A stretch of 64,000 bases of DNA, taken from positions 73,000,252 through 73,064,251 of the forward strand of contig OY744606.1 in assembly GCA_963556255.1 (NCBI GenBank), read 5' to 3'. A model generated the notes under the pieces. That model saw nothing but the letters and a program-made list of their open reading frames with translations, was not told the DNA's origin and searched no databases. Numbering within the stretch: position 1 is the first letter of the stretch; the number at the start of each line of letters is the position of its first letter. Shown one piece after another: positions 52,389-62,790 of the stretch. Source of the stretch: Allolobophora icterica (lineage: Eukaryota; Annelida; Clitellata; Crassiclitellata; Lumbricidae). Both the position numbers and the translations under genes were made by a program.

Positions 52389-53722
52389 ATATCAACGTTT
52401 CTCAGTGAAGACATATTATTATCGATAAATTCTTATGGCGTTCAACACTACAGCTTCAGTTCAGTAGCACCTGCATACACTGCAGTATTGCGTAATAATG
52501 CACGCAGTGCGGAAATCTCCTGCCCGAATCTGAATGACAATGTGCCGCTCATAGCCTCATAAAAAATGAACCGGCTACAGTTAGGGTAGAACCAGAAATT
52601 TGAAGTTGCACCAGTGCATAGTTAAAAAGTAACGTGGGACCATTTCTTGTTAGCTAAATGGCGCGCTTTATTAGTCTCTTAAGGTATAATTAACATGTAA
52701 GCCTAAGTTAAGCTGTGCAGTTTTCTTAGATTGACATTCTGTATAGGGCTACGTAGTCGTAATCGTAAACTCCAAATTTCTCAAGCGCTACTCTAAAACT
52801 AAGCGCTGGACATCACCTTTCCAAAGTGTCCAAAGTTCATCACAACCAACGCAGTTTAATTGTTAAAACTGCATCCCTTCCTCAAAAGAATTTTGATGAA
52901 AAGTGCTAAGAATACGATTAGATGCCTGCACACTGAGAGGAAAAGAACCTCTGCCAGCATGCCCACATGGAGCCCATATAGGACCCGTATTCCCATATGG
53001 GACCTATAGAGCCCATAATTATGGGTGCCATATAATGCACACTGAAATGCTTGCACGGATATAACCTACAATTTTCCGATTTTAAAATCATAAATGCATT
53101 GTATGAGGACGGTGTCTCAAAACCACGGGCAAAACATGCAGATGAAATGATGCTATATTTAGCGACGGAAAAGCCACCTCAATCGATAGTTTGGTTTAGA
53201 TTTTCTGAATATCTGCGTAGGGTTCTGGGATTCGAGAAATTGCGCACGCTTGAGTGAGTGTTGTTACAAGGCAATGTTGTTACAAGGCCCTTAACAACGA
53301 GTGCGTTAGCCTACAAAGGCATTTGCCAAAAGGCGTGGACGAAGAGTGTTGAAGTCAAACGAAGAACTCTTATTAATATAATAACTAAGCTTATATGATT
53401 GTCGTTGTAAAGTGAAAATCCAGACTTAACAGTTGCAAAACTGCGTCCTGTTTGGTTTACAATTAGGCCTTACTGTGAAGACACAAAGATTTCAAGTGAG
53501 CTGATGATCTGAACACTTCACGCAAGGTATATACTTTGAATTTCAGAAAAATTAAGAATATACTGGGACATTGGTTTCCTATTGTGAGGCCTGGTTGGTG
53601 TCATTCAATAACCGGGAATTGAAAGTTTTACCAGAAGGTGTCTCAGAGCTTCTCATGATTATTTTGGTTACGCGTGGGCTATTAAATAACGGAGCAACTA
53701 AGATAATTTTTGAAATAGCACG
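52389..53722 (+). other. 5' flank of gene 3; no recognised exon
   Basis: Short frames only. A 68-codon frame at 53051-53257 resembles nothing I know. An in-frame TGA lies 12 bases before the ATG of gene 3 at 53723. No TATA box or clear acceptor was identified. Confidence 0.4.
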
Positions 53723-56683
53723 ATGCATTCACGCGGAAGCATAAGTCTGAAAGCACGAGATAATCAAGGAACCAGAATAAATTTACAAGTTCTTAATGAG
53801 ACAGACAACCTCCCAATGAGTGTCGCCGATAATTTTCGACGACTCAAGATTTTCCCAACTATTGACGATCTAACAGGCCACGGAGATCCATTACTGAAGA
53901 AGAACAAAGTCGAGGAATCGTACAAAGACAAAGACGATTACCTAGACGTCCAAATTAGACTCCTCCGGGAAGATTTTTTCGGCCCTTGGCGCCAGACACT
54001 GGATGAAGTTCGTAGACCTTGGGCGAGATCTGTTAATGAAGTGGAAGTTTTCAGATTTATCATCCCTGCAGTGCCTTTTTCGCGAAAACGTTCGCAAAAA
54101 GGTTTCGATGATCGTATACAGATAAAGTTTCATTCCTGGCATCTAAAAGAATTGAAACGCCCAGAAAGCAATAGGTTTCAATTTGGTTCACTTGTGTGCT
54201 TATCAGCCGACAGCTTTGAAACTTTCGTGGTAGCCACGATTGCAGGAAATCAGGAGCTCAAAGACGGAATGCTGTGTCTCTCAGTTGGAAGTAACAGCCG
54301 GGTGAAAGACGAAATGCGCGACGATGTTGAGTACGAATTAATTGAAAATACGGAAGTATGCTTTGAGACATATAAGCATTTTATCAGAGTTTTACAAGAA
54401 ATTGATACGCTGCCCTTCGAGAGGTACCTTCTGAATCCTAAGGGACAGGAGATATCAGCGCCAAAATATCTCCTTAAGAATGAAGCAGGTGAACGAGTGC
54501 ATTTTGACTTTTCTTCTTTACTGAATTTTGAGATAATTTCTCGGCAACAGATACCTATACGAGAAACGGCTCCTGTTCTGTCTTTAGACGAATGGCCTGG
54601 ACCAGATGAGCTTGACCTCGATTTATCGCAGTATAATGCTCTCAGAACAGCCGTGACTAAAGAATTCGCAGTTATCCAAGGTCCGCCAGGAACTGGAAAG
54701 ACTTTCATCGGAGTGAAAATTGTCCAACTACTCCTTGAAAACAACGGAGGTTTTGGAAAACCATCAGTGTCGGATGATGATGGCCAAAACAGTAGGAGTT
54801 TATTTGCTGGACCGATAGTTTTGCTAGCCCACACAAACCACGCACTGGACCAGTTTCTCGAGGCTATCATTGAAATTTATGCAAACGAAACCTACGATGA
54901 GAATATTTTTAGAATTGGAGGTAGAAGCCGATCAACAAACGAAAATCTGCAGCGCTGCATTCTAAACAAAATAGACTCCGAAAGTTACACGAAGCTCAAG
55001 AATGCTAAATTAATAGCGATGACAACAAGTGGAGCAGCTAAGTATAAGGACTATCTCAATTCCCTGCAACCAAAAGTGGTCATCGTCGAAGAAGCTGGAG
55101 AAATTTTGGAACCTCATCTTGTCGCCAGTTTACCAAAAACGTGTGAACATATGATTTTGATCGGCGATCATCAGCAGCTCAGACCACGGCCAGTAAATTA
55201 CAGGTTGGAAACTGAGTATGATCTTGGAATATCTTTGTTCGAGAGAGTTGTCAGAAACAATCTGCATAGCGAATGTCTGACAATCCAACGCAGAATGAGA
55301 CCAGAGATTGCAGAGCTTCTGACTCCACACATTTACAAATCTCTTCAAAACCACGAGTCGGTCTATAATTATGAAGATGTCGCTGGCATCTGCGGAAATC
55401 TTCTGTTTATAGATCACGAAGAAGAAGAAGTCGACGAAAGAGATGATAATGGAAGTTATTCCAATGTTCACGAAGCCGAATTTCTTGTGAAATTGTGCGA
55501 ATATTTGTTGGGCGTTGGTTACGAGCCACGCCAAATAACTATTCTGGTTACATATGCAAGCCAAGAGAAGCAAATAAGACGCGTATCAAACAGAAAATTA
55601 CCAGAAGTGCGAATAACAACAGTTGATAATTACCAAGGTGAAGAGAATGACATCATATTGTTATCTTTAGTTCGAAGCAATCTAAGAAACAGCATCGGTT
55701 TCCTAGAAAGTCCGAATCGCATTTGTGTTGCTCTGTCGAGAGCTCGCAAAGGACTTTACCTAATTGGAAATGGAGACCTATTATGCTCTGTCAGTGATCT
55801 GTGGCAGAAAATTTTGGAAACTTTAGACAGTCAAGGAAAGCTTGTCACTGGTCTTAATCTCAGACACGGAAAAGAAATTTTCTATGTGGCATGTGCTAAA
55901 GATTTTGAGCAGCTAAATACTGTGCCATGCTATTCCGATGTATACGAATCTCTAGAGTACAATGAAATATGCAGACGGTCTCCAATGTTGTACCCGGTGC
56001 ACACCGGTCGCCCTAGCAGAGTTGACCACTCGCCTTCAGACAGCCGTCGAAAAAGACGCCGCAATGTATCGGATAGGTCAAGGTCACCGATTGCCCGGGG
56101 AATACGTACGGAAGAGGTAACACCAGATAGAAGTATTTCTGGATCAACGCGTAATCAAAGATATTACCAAACAGACAGGAGGACGAAGGATTCGCGCATA
56201 GGACACGGGATGAGAGATTTAGGCCGACAGACCAGAAGGGACGAACCACACGTCGTCAGTGATGAATTGGACGACTATTGGCTAGGTCACCATGAGGCCT
56301 ACGGAGCTCCAGATTCTAAATGGAAGGTAGAATCATTTGAGTATAATGAAATATACAGACGGTCTCCAAACTGCTACCCGATGCACACCTATCGTCCTAG
56401 CAGAGTTGACGATTCGACCTCAGACAGCCGTCGAAAAAGACACCGCAATACATCTGATAGGTCAAGGTCACCGAATGCCCAGAGAAGACGCACTGAAGAG
56501 GAAGCAACGCGTAATCAAAGATATCATCAAACGAACAGGAGAACTAAAGATTCGCGCATGGAAAGTGGGAAGAGATATTTAGGCCAACAGACCAGAAGAA
56601 ACGAAGCACACGTCATCAATAGTCAGTGGGACGACCGTTGGTCAGGTCAGCATGAGGCCTACTGGACTCCAAACTCTAATTAG
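53723..56683 (+). CDS. ZNFX1-like: ZNFX1-like gene 3: helicase without zinc fingers
   Basis: Single exon of 986 codons from ATG 53723; an in-frame TGA (53711-53713) supports the start unless an intron intervenes. It begins near the TIDDLTGHGDPLLKKNKV block, so it lacks the N-terminal helical region of genes 1 and 2. Helicase motifs: GPPGTGKT at 320; VVIVEEAGEILE about 453; ILIGDHQQLRPRP about 478; QRRMRPEI about 523 (QHRMRPEI in genes 1 and 2); VDNYQGEENDI about 634; ALSRARKGLYLIGN about 670. The roughly 220-residue insert between motif Ia and motif II of genes 1 and 2 is missing. The alignable part stops at KDFEQLNTVPC, exactly where the finger array begins in the paralogs. It is followed by a basic Ser/Arg-rich tail made of two diverged copies of a 128-codon unit (starting 55955 and 56339; RSRSPIARG, RSRSPNAQRRRTEEEA). 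No Cys-rich array, no RZ finger. Tandem AATAAA signals follow. Confidence 0.9.
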   Translation: MHSRGSISLKARDNQGTRINLQVLNETDNLPMSVADNFRRLKIFPTIDDLTGHGDPLLKKNKVEESYKDKDDYLDVQIRLLREDFFGPWRQTLDEVRRPWARSVNEVEVFRFIIPAVPFSRKRSQKGFDDRIQIKFHSWHLKELKRPESNRFQFGSLVCLSADSFETFVVATIAGNQELKDGMLCLSVGSNSRVKDEMRDDVEYELIENTEVCFETYKHFIRVLQEIDTLPFERYLLNPKGQEISAPKYLLKNEAGERVHFDFSSLLNFEIISRQQIPIRETAPVLSLDEWPGPDELDLDLSQYNALRTAVTKEFAVIQGPPGTGKTFIGVKIVQLLLENNGGFGKPSVSDDDGQNSRSLFAGPIVLLAHTNHALDQFLEAIIEIYANETYDENIFRIGGRSRSTNENLQRCILNKIDSESYTKLKNAKLIAMTTSGAAKYKDYLNSLQPKVVIVEEAGEILEPHLVASLPKTCEHMILIGDHQQLRPRPVNYRLETEYDLGISLFERVVRNNLHSECLTIQRRMRPEIAELLTPHIYKSLQNHESVYNYEDVAGICGNLLFIDHEEEEVDERDDNGSYSNVHEAEFLVKLCEYLLGVGYEPRQITILVTYASQEKQIRRVSNRKLPEVRITTVDNYQGEENDIILLSLVRSNLRNSIGFLESPNRICVALSRARKGLYLIGNGDLLCSVSDLWQKILETLDSQGKLVTGLNLRHGKEIFYVACAKDFEQLNTVPCYSDVYESLEYNEICRRSPMLYPVHTGRPSRVDHSPSDSRRKRRRNVSDRSRSPIARGIRTEEVTPDRSISGSTRNQRYYQTDRRTKDSRIGHGMRDLGRQTRRDEPHVVSDELDDYWLGHHEAYGAPDSKWKVESFEYNEIYRRSPNCYPMHTYRPSRVDDSTSDSRRKRHRNTSDRSRSPNAQRRRTEEEATRNQRYHQTNRRTKDSRMESGKRYLGQQTRRNEAHVINSQWDDRWSGQHEAYWTPNSN

Positions 56684-56733
56684 AAGCCGTCTAGACTCTC
56701 GTGAACATTTCCGAGAGTTCGCCTCAGATTAAC

Positions 56734-56790
56734 GATGGACCTCCGAGGTCTTACGACGAGGATTATTTTAGCAAACGAAATAGAAAGTAG
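56734..56790 (+). pseudogene. Relic of the ancestral C-terminus after the stop of gene 3
   Basis: In a frame different from gene 3, 18 codons read DGPPRSYDEDYFSKRNRK and stop. They resemble the C-terminus of gene 2 (DRPQVSYDEEYFDSLIGD) in both sequence and terminal position. It suggests that gene 3 once ended like gene 2 and now stops early after a frameshift. Confidence 0.5.
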
Positions 56791-56903
56791 AAACTTGTAA
56801 CTTTTAGGTCTAGTTGATTGTACAACTTTAACGCTTATCTTATGAATTGCGCCTCAAAGCGAAATTTTGCGCTGTGCTTTTGTTTGAAAACAATGTACTT
56901 TAC

Positions 56904-56920
56904 AATAAAGCTGTAATAAA
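56904..56920 (+). terminator. Poly(A) signals of gene 3
   Basis: Two AATAAA hexamers (56904-56909 and 56915-56920), about 220 bases after the stop codon. Confidence 0.7.
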
Positions 56921-57837
56921 GTTATTCGATGAATCCTTGCTCGACTAAATCAAGAGCTTGAGTGTCACTCTTAGTACCCTTGAACTTTCGAATTATAATC
57001 AGCAGCCAAAACAGAACACTACTGACACTCAGCTATGTTTCACGTGAGCCCAAACGCCAAATAATGATATTGATGCAAAGAAATTGACCTTAGCTGCTAT
57101 AACCTCAGCTTCAAAAGGTTTTGCCTCTGAAGTCCACATTAGGGGCTTCGTCCCAGACCCCATTAAATAGGTTCGTCATGTTGCCCCAAATCTTAACGCA
57201 TTTGGTCAGTTTATGCTTAATTCAATAACTACAGCACATTGACAGCTAAAGAGATCATCAACCATTAGCTTTGGAATGGAACCTCAACCAAAGAATTGAA
57301 GATGTAGACCGGTAACATTAAGTGTAACACCATTTCGCACTCTATGAGTTCTTAAATGTACGAAATAGAAGCTATATTTAGCGCATTATCTCACGGAAAG
57401 GCTTAAAACCTTCATTACATAAAGCCTGAACAAGAAACCTTATACTGCTCTCAGACATGAAAACTCAAAGCTTCCTAATGCCCAAGGCCCTAACCTGATG
57501 AAAGTTGAATCGATCGATGGCGCTGCAAGCGACGAAGTTGTTGGCCCAGGCAACGAGATCGTTTTATTTAACGGGCCCAATAAACCACACCTGCCTCCAG
57601 AGTAATGTACTTTACTCCAAGTTTCCCCTAGGTGGAGGTGCTGTTTTGGAATCGTTCACGGACATACCATTACCAGATCTATGGAATTGTTGACTACCAC
57701 ATACATGAGCTACATAATGAATATAGGGAGTGTCATAATTGCCCTCTGAGACCTTAGCCTTTAGCCTAGCCCTAAATAGACCTACCTTAATCCCTAATCT
57801 GCGCCCAGTTTAAATAAATGTACATAAGAAGTCGCAC
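56921..57837. other. No recognisable gene
   Basis: No convincing frame, domain or element terminus. Confidence 0.4.
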
Positions 57838-58147
57838 CTGTTTGTGTGTATCTGTCTGTGTGTTTCTGTCTGTGTGCATCTGTCTGTATGTATCTGTCTG
57901 TGTGCATCTGTCTGTGTGTATATGTCCGTGTATATCTGTCTGTTTGCATCTGTCTGTGTGTATATATCTGTGTGTATCTGTCTGTGTGCATCTGTGTGTG
58001 TATATCTGTCTGTGTATATCTGTCTGTGTGTATATGTCTGTGTGTATCTATCTGTTTGTATCTGTCTGTGTGCATCTGTGTGTGTATATCTGTCTGTGTG
58101 CGTCTGGCTGTGTGTGTCCATCTGTGTGCATCAGTCTGTGTGCATCT
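57838..58147. repeat. TGTCTGTGTGYATC minisatellite
   Basis: About 300 bases of variable units of 14-24 bases (TCTGTCTGTGTGCATC, TCTGTCTGTGTGTATA). Frames of 100-120 codons on both strands ([21 protein letters not shown]) are artefacts. The following AAGCACCTTTTAGA ... GATCTAAACAGGTGCG resembles the sequence after the intron microsatellite of gene 1 (32690-32750). Confidence 0.9.
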
Positions 58148-59493
58148 GTAAAGCACCTTTTAGAAATCCAACAATAGTGCTTAAATTGGCACTTTAACAG
58201 ATCTAAACAGGTGCGTCATGCATATTTAACGGTGACGTTAAAACCAGTTTTTCTCGATACGCTTCTGCTATTTTTAGTTAAGAATATCACATGATATTTT
58301 GTGGATGTTTCAAGATTCCGATTGAGGATGCGTCTATTAAAATCCAGAAATTCCCAGTGACTTAAATACATTTAACAAAAAGATTTCGTCGACTTGTCGA
58401 CGAGATCTCGGCTGGCGACAATAAGCCGAGAGGGGGGAACATCGTGGCCATTCTGTACGAGGTGAGACCCGACGACACATTAGGTACGTCTCGAGACCGC
58501 CGTCACGAGGCCGAGACTTTTAGAACGAGGCTAGATACATTACCCTAGGTAATATAATGTAAACAAAGTACTTTGTATAGCGCTTTTAAGAACCCCTTTC
58601 AATCTGTGCAAAGATGGTTATCTAACTCTTTCTAAACATTCAACGACTTATAATCTCATGGTCTTGTTTTGGTATTACATAATTGTTTTGTGTGTGTGAA
58701 TGTGTGTGTGTTTGTGTGTATAGATGTGTTTATGTGTATGTGTGTATGTGCGTGTTTGTGTGTGTGTTTGTGTGTGAATGTGTGTGTTTGTGTGTGAATG
58801 TGTGTGTGTTTGTGTGTATAGATGTGTTTATGTGTTTGTGTATTTGTTTGTGTGTTTATGTATCTGTGTGTTCAACCTGATCATCCACTAACGCTGGCAT
58901 TGGTAAGACATAATATTATGGTCTTCTTTTGTGTGCTAAGTAATTGTTTGCATTGCATTGTGTTGCTGGGCTGTTATCTCAAGTATTCGATAAATAGGTA
59001 ATTTTGAAAACACGTAGACTATCTGATTCAGTGATAATGCAAATTGTTCTTAACTTCGTTTGTTTGAGCCGATCTGAGTTGATGAAAAACAATCGAATTG
59101 CATGACTTCGCTTTTCAAGGCACTGATATCCAAAGATGAGCTTTGGTTTCAATTGCAGTAGCGAAAACACTTAGCAGTTCGATGTAAAATCGACTGCCTT
59201 GATATATCGCTTGATGGACTAATGGGCATTAGTGCAGGTAGTTGCATATGTTGTTGATGTAGGCCTACTACTAATAGCTACTTAGTAGGAAGGGAATAGA
59301 ACAACAGGTTTCCGATGCAGTTAATGTAACACAAGTAGCCTACCAACGCCGTGATGGCTGTGGCTTTAACAATCGGAACCTATGAAGCAGTTATAGGATG
59401 AAGCTCCGAAATTTTAAGACAATAGAAACGAACTTAGTGGAAGGTTAGTAATTATATTGATAGGTCCTACATATAAACAATTGTTCTCTTCAA
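58148..59493. other. Intergenic; GT-rich run, no gene seen
   Basis: Contains a TGTGTGTTTG-type GT-rich stretch at 58686-58870 and otherwise nothing recognisable. Confidence 0.5.
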
Positions 59494-59790
59494 GCCAGAC
59501 GAGGACTGCGATCGTCATCTCAAGGTGACTTTGCCATTGCTCGTTCAGTCAGAAAATTTGGAAACCGAGCTTTTGTATTAGCCGGACCGACTGAATGGAA
59601 CAAACTTCCGGTCTTTATTCGCACATCCTCGTCACCTTCGATCTTTAAATGCAACCTTAAAACCTACCTGTTTAAGATGTACTATGACTAGTATTTTTTC
59701 TGTTATGCGCTTTCGTGCAAGATGTGTTTTTGTTTAGGCGCGCTATAAATGCCAGATTAATAATAAAAAAATTAATAAAAAACAGTCATG
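59494..59790 (+). mobile_element. LINE C-terminal fragment
   Basis: The open plus-strand frame from 59494 to the stop at 59691 reads SSSQGDFAIARSVRKFGNRA, VLAGPTEWNKLPVFIRTS and IFKCNLKTYLFKMYYD, the C-terminal region of a non-LTR reverse transcriptase up to its natural stop. The 3' end GGCGCGCTATAAATGCCAG is followed by an A/T-rich tail. It is the best-preserved LINE end in the window. Confidence 0.8.
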
Positions 59791-61071
59791 AGTAATAAAA
59801 CTAAACACTACGAATCATCGCAAGTTTAACGATTAAAGTTCGATTAGTTATGTAACATAAAAGTGAAATTACACAATTCATGTACCGTGGACCACATGGG
59901 GATGTGCGAAGGGATGCGAGGTTGGTAGGAGCAGAGATCTACCACCATGGTCAGTGGTCACTGGTCAGGCGTTGACCAAAGACGATGACCAACGCCCTTC
60001 CACGGGAGACAGCGACGAGCGGTGAAAGACAGACAGGTAGAGGTCGAATGAGAGAAAGAAAGATACAGACATATATTAGCACATGTCAAGAAAGAAACAG
60101 ACGGAGGAAGAAAATGAGACAGACGAAAACGGCAGAAGAGAAAGAGCGAGGGAGTAAGAGCGACGCACGCGTCAAGACAACAGGACAAATACGGATAGAT
60201 TATGTCAGTCAGTCAGGCAGACATACAGTACCGCCGGCTCTAGAAAATTCTCTACAGAGCTTGAGCTGCGCATGAGAAGCGCCGAAATCTAGCGCGAATC
60301 GAGCTCCGTGAAGCTTAGTCTCGTGCTTGATTGTTGCCACCACAACGCTAAAATGGCGCTGTCGAGACTCCGCCCACAGATCATTAGTTGGATCGTTAAT
60401 GACGGTGACTGCTCCGGGGGCTCTGCCGTTATCAACAGGGTGGCTTAATTAATTATTACTGGCCCGTCTCGAGAGGCAGATGATCTCTGGTAGTTCGCGC
60501 TATACCGTAACTGTCTTTAAATAAGAAATTAAGATAGGCCTACACTGTATGCCTGCTGTATCTCATGAGTCGTTTCTTATGGCAATAATTATGCATTAAT
60601 CAGTGAATAATAGCATGTATGGCATGCTTATAATAGCTCAGCGTCAAAAAGAATAATTATAAATAAGCGTCCAAGGACGTTTTTATTAAAATATTTGGCT
60701 TTGAATCGTGCTTGCAATTTTTATTTGCGGTTGGTCTTCAGCTCGGGCGGGCCATTTAAAATCAGTGTTGGACAGCACGGCTCTAGAGCCAATTCATTGT
60801 CTATGATCGTCCAGTGATTTTCAAGTCGTCATTCGGCTATAGGGAAAACTACATGCAACTGGTAACGGTTGTATGTTCTCGGTTGCACTTCGGACATGTA
60901 GACAATGTCAGCCTGACCTTACATTAAGACGAATCTGTACCAGCTGACCTCCTTTCTGCGTTGAACTTTCTACAAGTTTCTTAGGGAATAGCCTTGGCAT
61001 GCGTAAGTTGCATTCTGCTGGGTTGTATTGTTGCATTGGGTTGTTTTGTATTGCATTAAACGGTAAAAGGT
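59791..61071. other. No recognisable gene
   Basis: Includes a purine-rich stretch (60020-60170) and a GC-richer stretch at 60280-60480. No coding signature. Confidence 0.4.
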
Positions 61072-61692
61072 TCTAATAATATTGGCTCGTATCGTATTGG
61101 AATGTATTGCATTGAGGTGTGTCTCGCTGGCATAGGCGTAATTTGTGGGGGTACGAGGGGTTCCCGTAATTTGTGGGGGTACGAGGGGTTCCCGTACCCC
61201 ACTTTTTGGACTGGGGGTACCGTGCCCCATTTATTGAACAAAGCCAATCAATATTTTTATCATTGTGTCTTCCCAGAGATTGCAGTCTCCGCCTTGCTTC
61301 GTGCATGTAAGAAATTGGTCCCCCCCCACTTTTTGACCAAAGTTATTTCCCTGCTCGATGGGTAGCATTGGTTTGAATGTCTGGTATTGGTCTAATAATA
61401 TTGGCTCGTATCGTATTGGAATGTATTGCATTGAGGTGTGTCTCGCTGGCATAGGCTTAATTTGTGGGGGTACGAGGGGTTCCCGACTTCCCGTACCCCC
61501 ACTTTTTGAACTGGGGGTACCGTACCCCCACTTATTGAACAAAGCCAATCAATATTTTTATCATTGTGCCTTCCCAGAGATCGCAGTCTCCGTCTTGCTT
61601 CGTACATGTACGAAATTAGTCCCCCCACTTTTGACCAAAGTTATTTCCCTGCTCGATGGGTAGCATTGGTTTGAATGTCTGGTATTGGTCTG
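61072..61692. repeat. 319-bp tandem repeat, copies 2 and 3 of the GTACGAG family
   Basis: Two units offset by 319 bp (TCTAATAATATTGGCTCGTA at 61072 and 61391; shared ends TGGTTTGAATGTCTGGTATT). The first unit also has an internal direct repeat of GTAATTTGTGGGGGTACGAG. Both share order and wording with 12566-12910. Confidence 0.85.
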
Positions 61693-62601
61693 GGGCTTGT
61701 GTTGAATTGGATTCTAATGCATTATATTGCCTTCAGTTGCATATGTTGTATTATATTTCATTGGGTTGCATTGTTTGTATTGCTATGTTAGGTTGTATTG
61801 TCCTAGGCTAATTATATAGTAATGACATGCATTCATAGGCCTACATACATATATACATATATATGCATACACATTTAATGCATGCGAACATAGGCCTACA
61901 TGCAAATACAATACATGCATACTAAAATACATAATATATACTTACACAAATATATGTATACATTTTTTATATACGCGCCGGAATAAACGCATACCGTATA
62001 CAAACATACACACATATGTACAGACAGACAAGCAGAAAGAGAATCGGACAGATGGGCATATGTGTAGCCGAACTGCCGCTGTATGACAAGAGACATCGTA
62101 TCGCGTGGACTTCTATGGGTAGCGTCGACTTAATGTCGTTAAGTCGAAACTTTTCTCGGCCTCTTTTGTGCTTTAAAATGATATTATTTGTGTGACTGAT
62201 GAGAGCACAAGGTGAGAATTGTCGGGGGTTGGGGGTTCAACACCCAGTCTTTCTTAGGACTCCATAGTTAAGTCTTCACTGCACACCCCAACTCTACATG
62301 GATCAAAGTCTACCCCCCCCCATTCTTTTTTCTACATCTCTTAAACTGGATGAAAGGCTCTTCCATCTAGCTGAACAGGACCTCCGTCAAACCTTCTTCG
62401 CTCGAATAGTTGATAACTCCTTCTTCCTGCGTGCATTGCCTTCTCTTCCCCATTCTTCCCTCGTTCTTCTCCATTCTGCTACACTCCGAATCCATCCAGA
62501 GTAACCTCCATCCTACATCCTATAGGTCTGAATCCGAAGTCAGCAAAAACGATAGTAATAACCATTTGTCCGCCAATAGATTCTCTTCATCAGTTGGCAT
62601 A

Positions 62602-62605
<4 letters not shown>
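61693..62605. other. Intergenic; shared repeat segment, no gene
   Basis: TTGTATTG-type runs, a CATA-rich stretch, and 62206-62300 shared with 35700-35830 (GGTGAGAATTGTCGGGGGTT, TCTTTCTTAGGACTCC). No coding signature. Confidence 0.5.
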
Positions 62606-62646
<41 letters not shown>

Positions 62647-62790
62647 GTGTGTGTGTGTTTGTGTGTGTGTGTTTGTGTTTGTGTTTGTGTGTATCTCTTC
62701 TGAAGATTTTATATTGTATTGTATTGTATTGTATTTAAACATTTATAAAGCGCCTCTAGTAGGGTGAACCGTTCAGAGGCGCTCATGTAT
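62606..62790 (-). repeat. (AT)n(GT)n microsatellite and LINE 3' terminus with (CAATA)n tail
   Basis: (AT)n at about 62609-62644, then TGTGTGTTTG. On the minus strand 62790-62703 reads GAGCGCCTCTGAACGGTTCA ..GAGGCGCTTTATAAATG then (CAATA)n, the same 3' terminus as at 11188 and 50985. Confidence 0.8.

Noticed and set aside
53051..53257. 68-codon frame as an upstream exon of gene 3
   Set aside because: No resemblance to the N-terminus of genes 1 and 2 and no convincing splice sites.
57794..58197. Frames of 101-120 codons on both strands
   Set aside because: TGTCTGTGTGYATC minisatellite translation.
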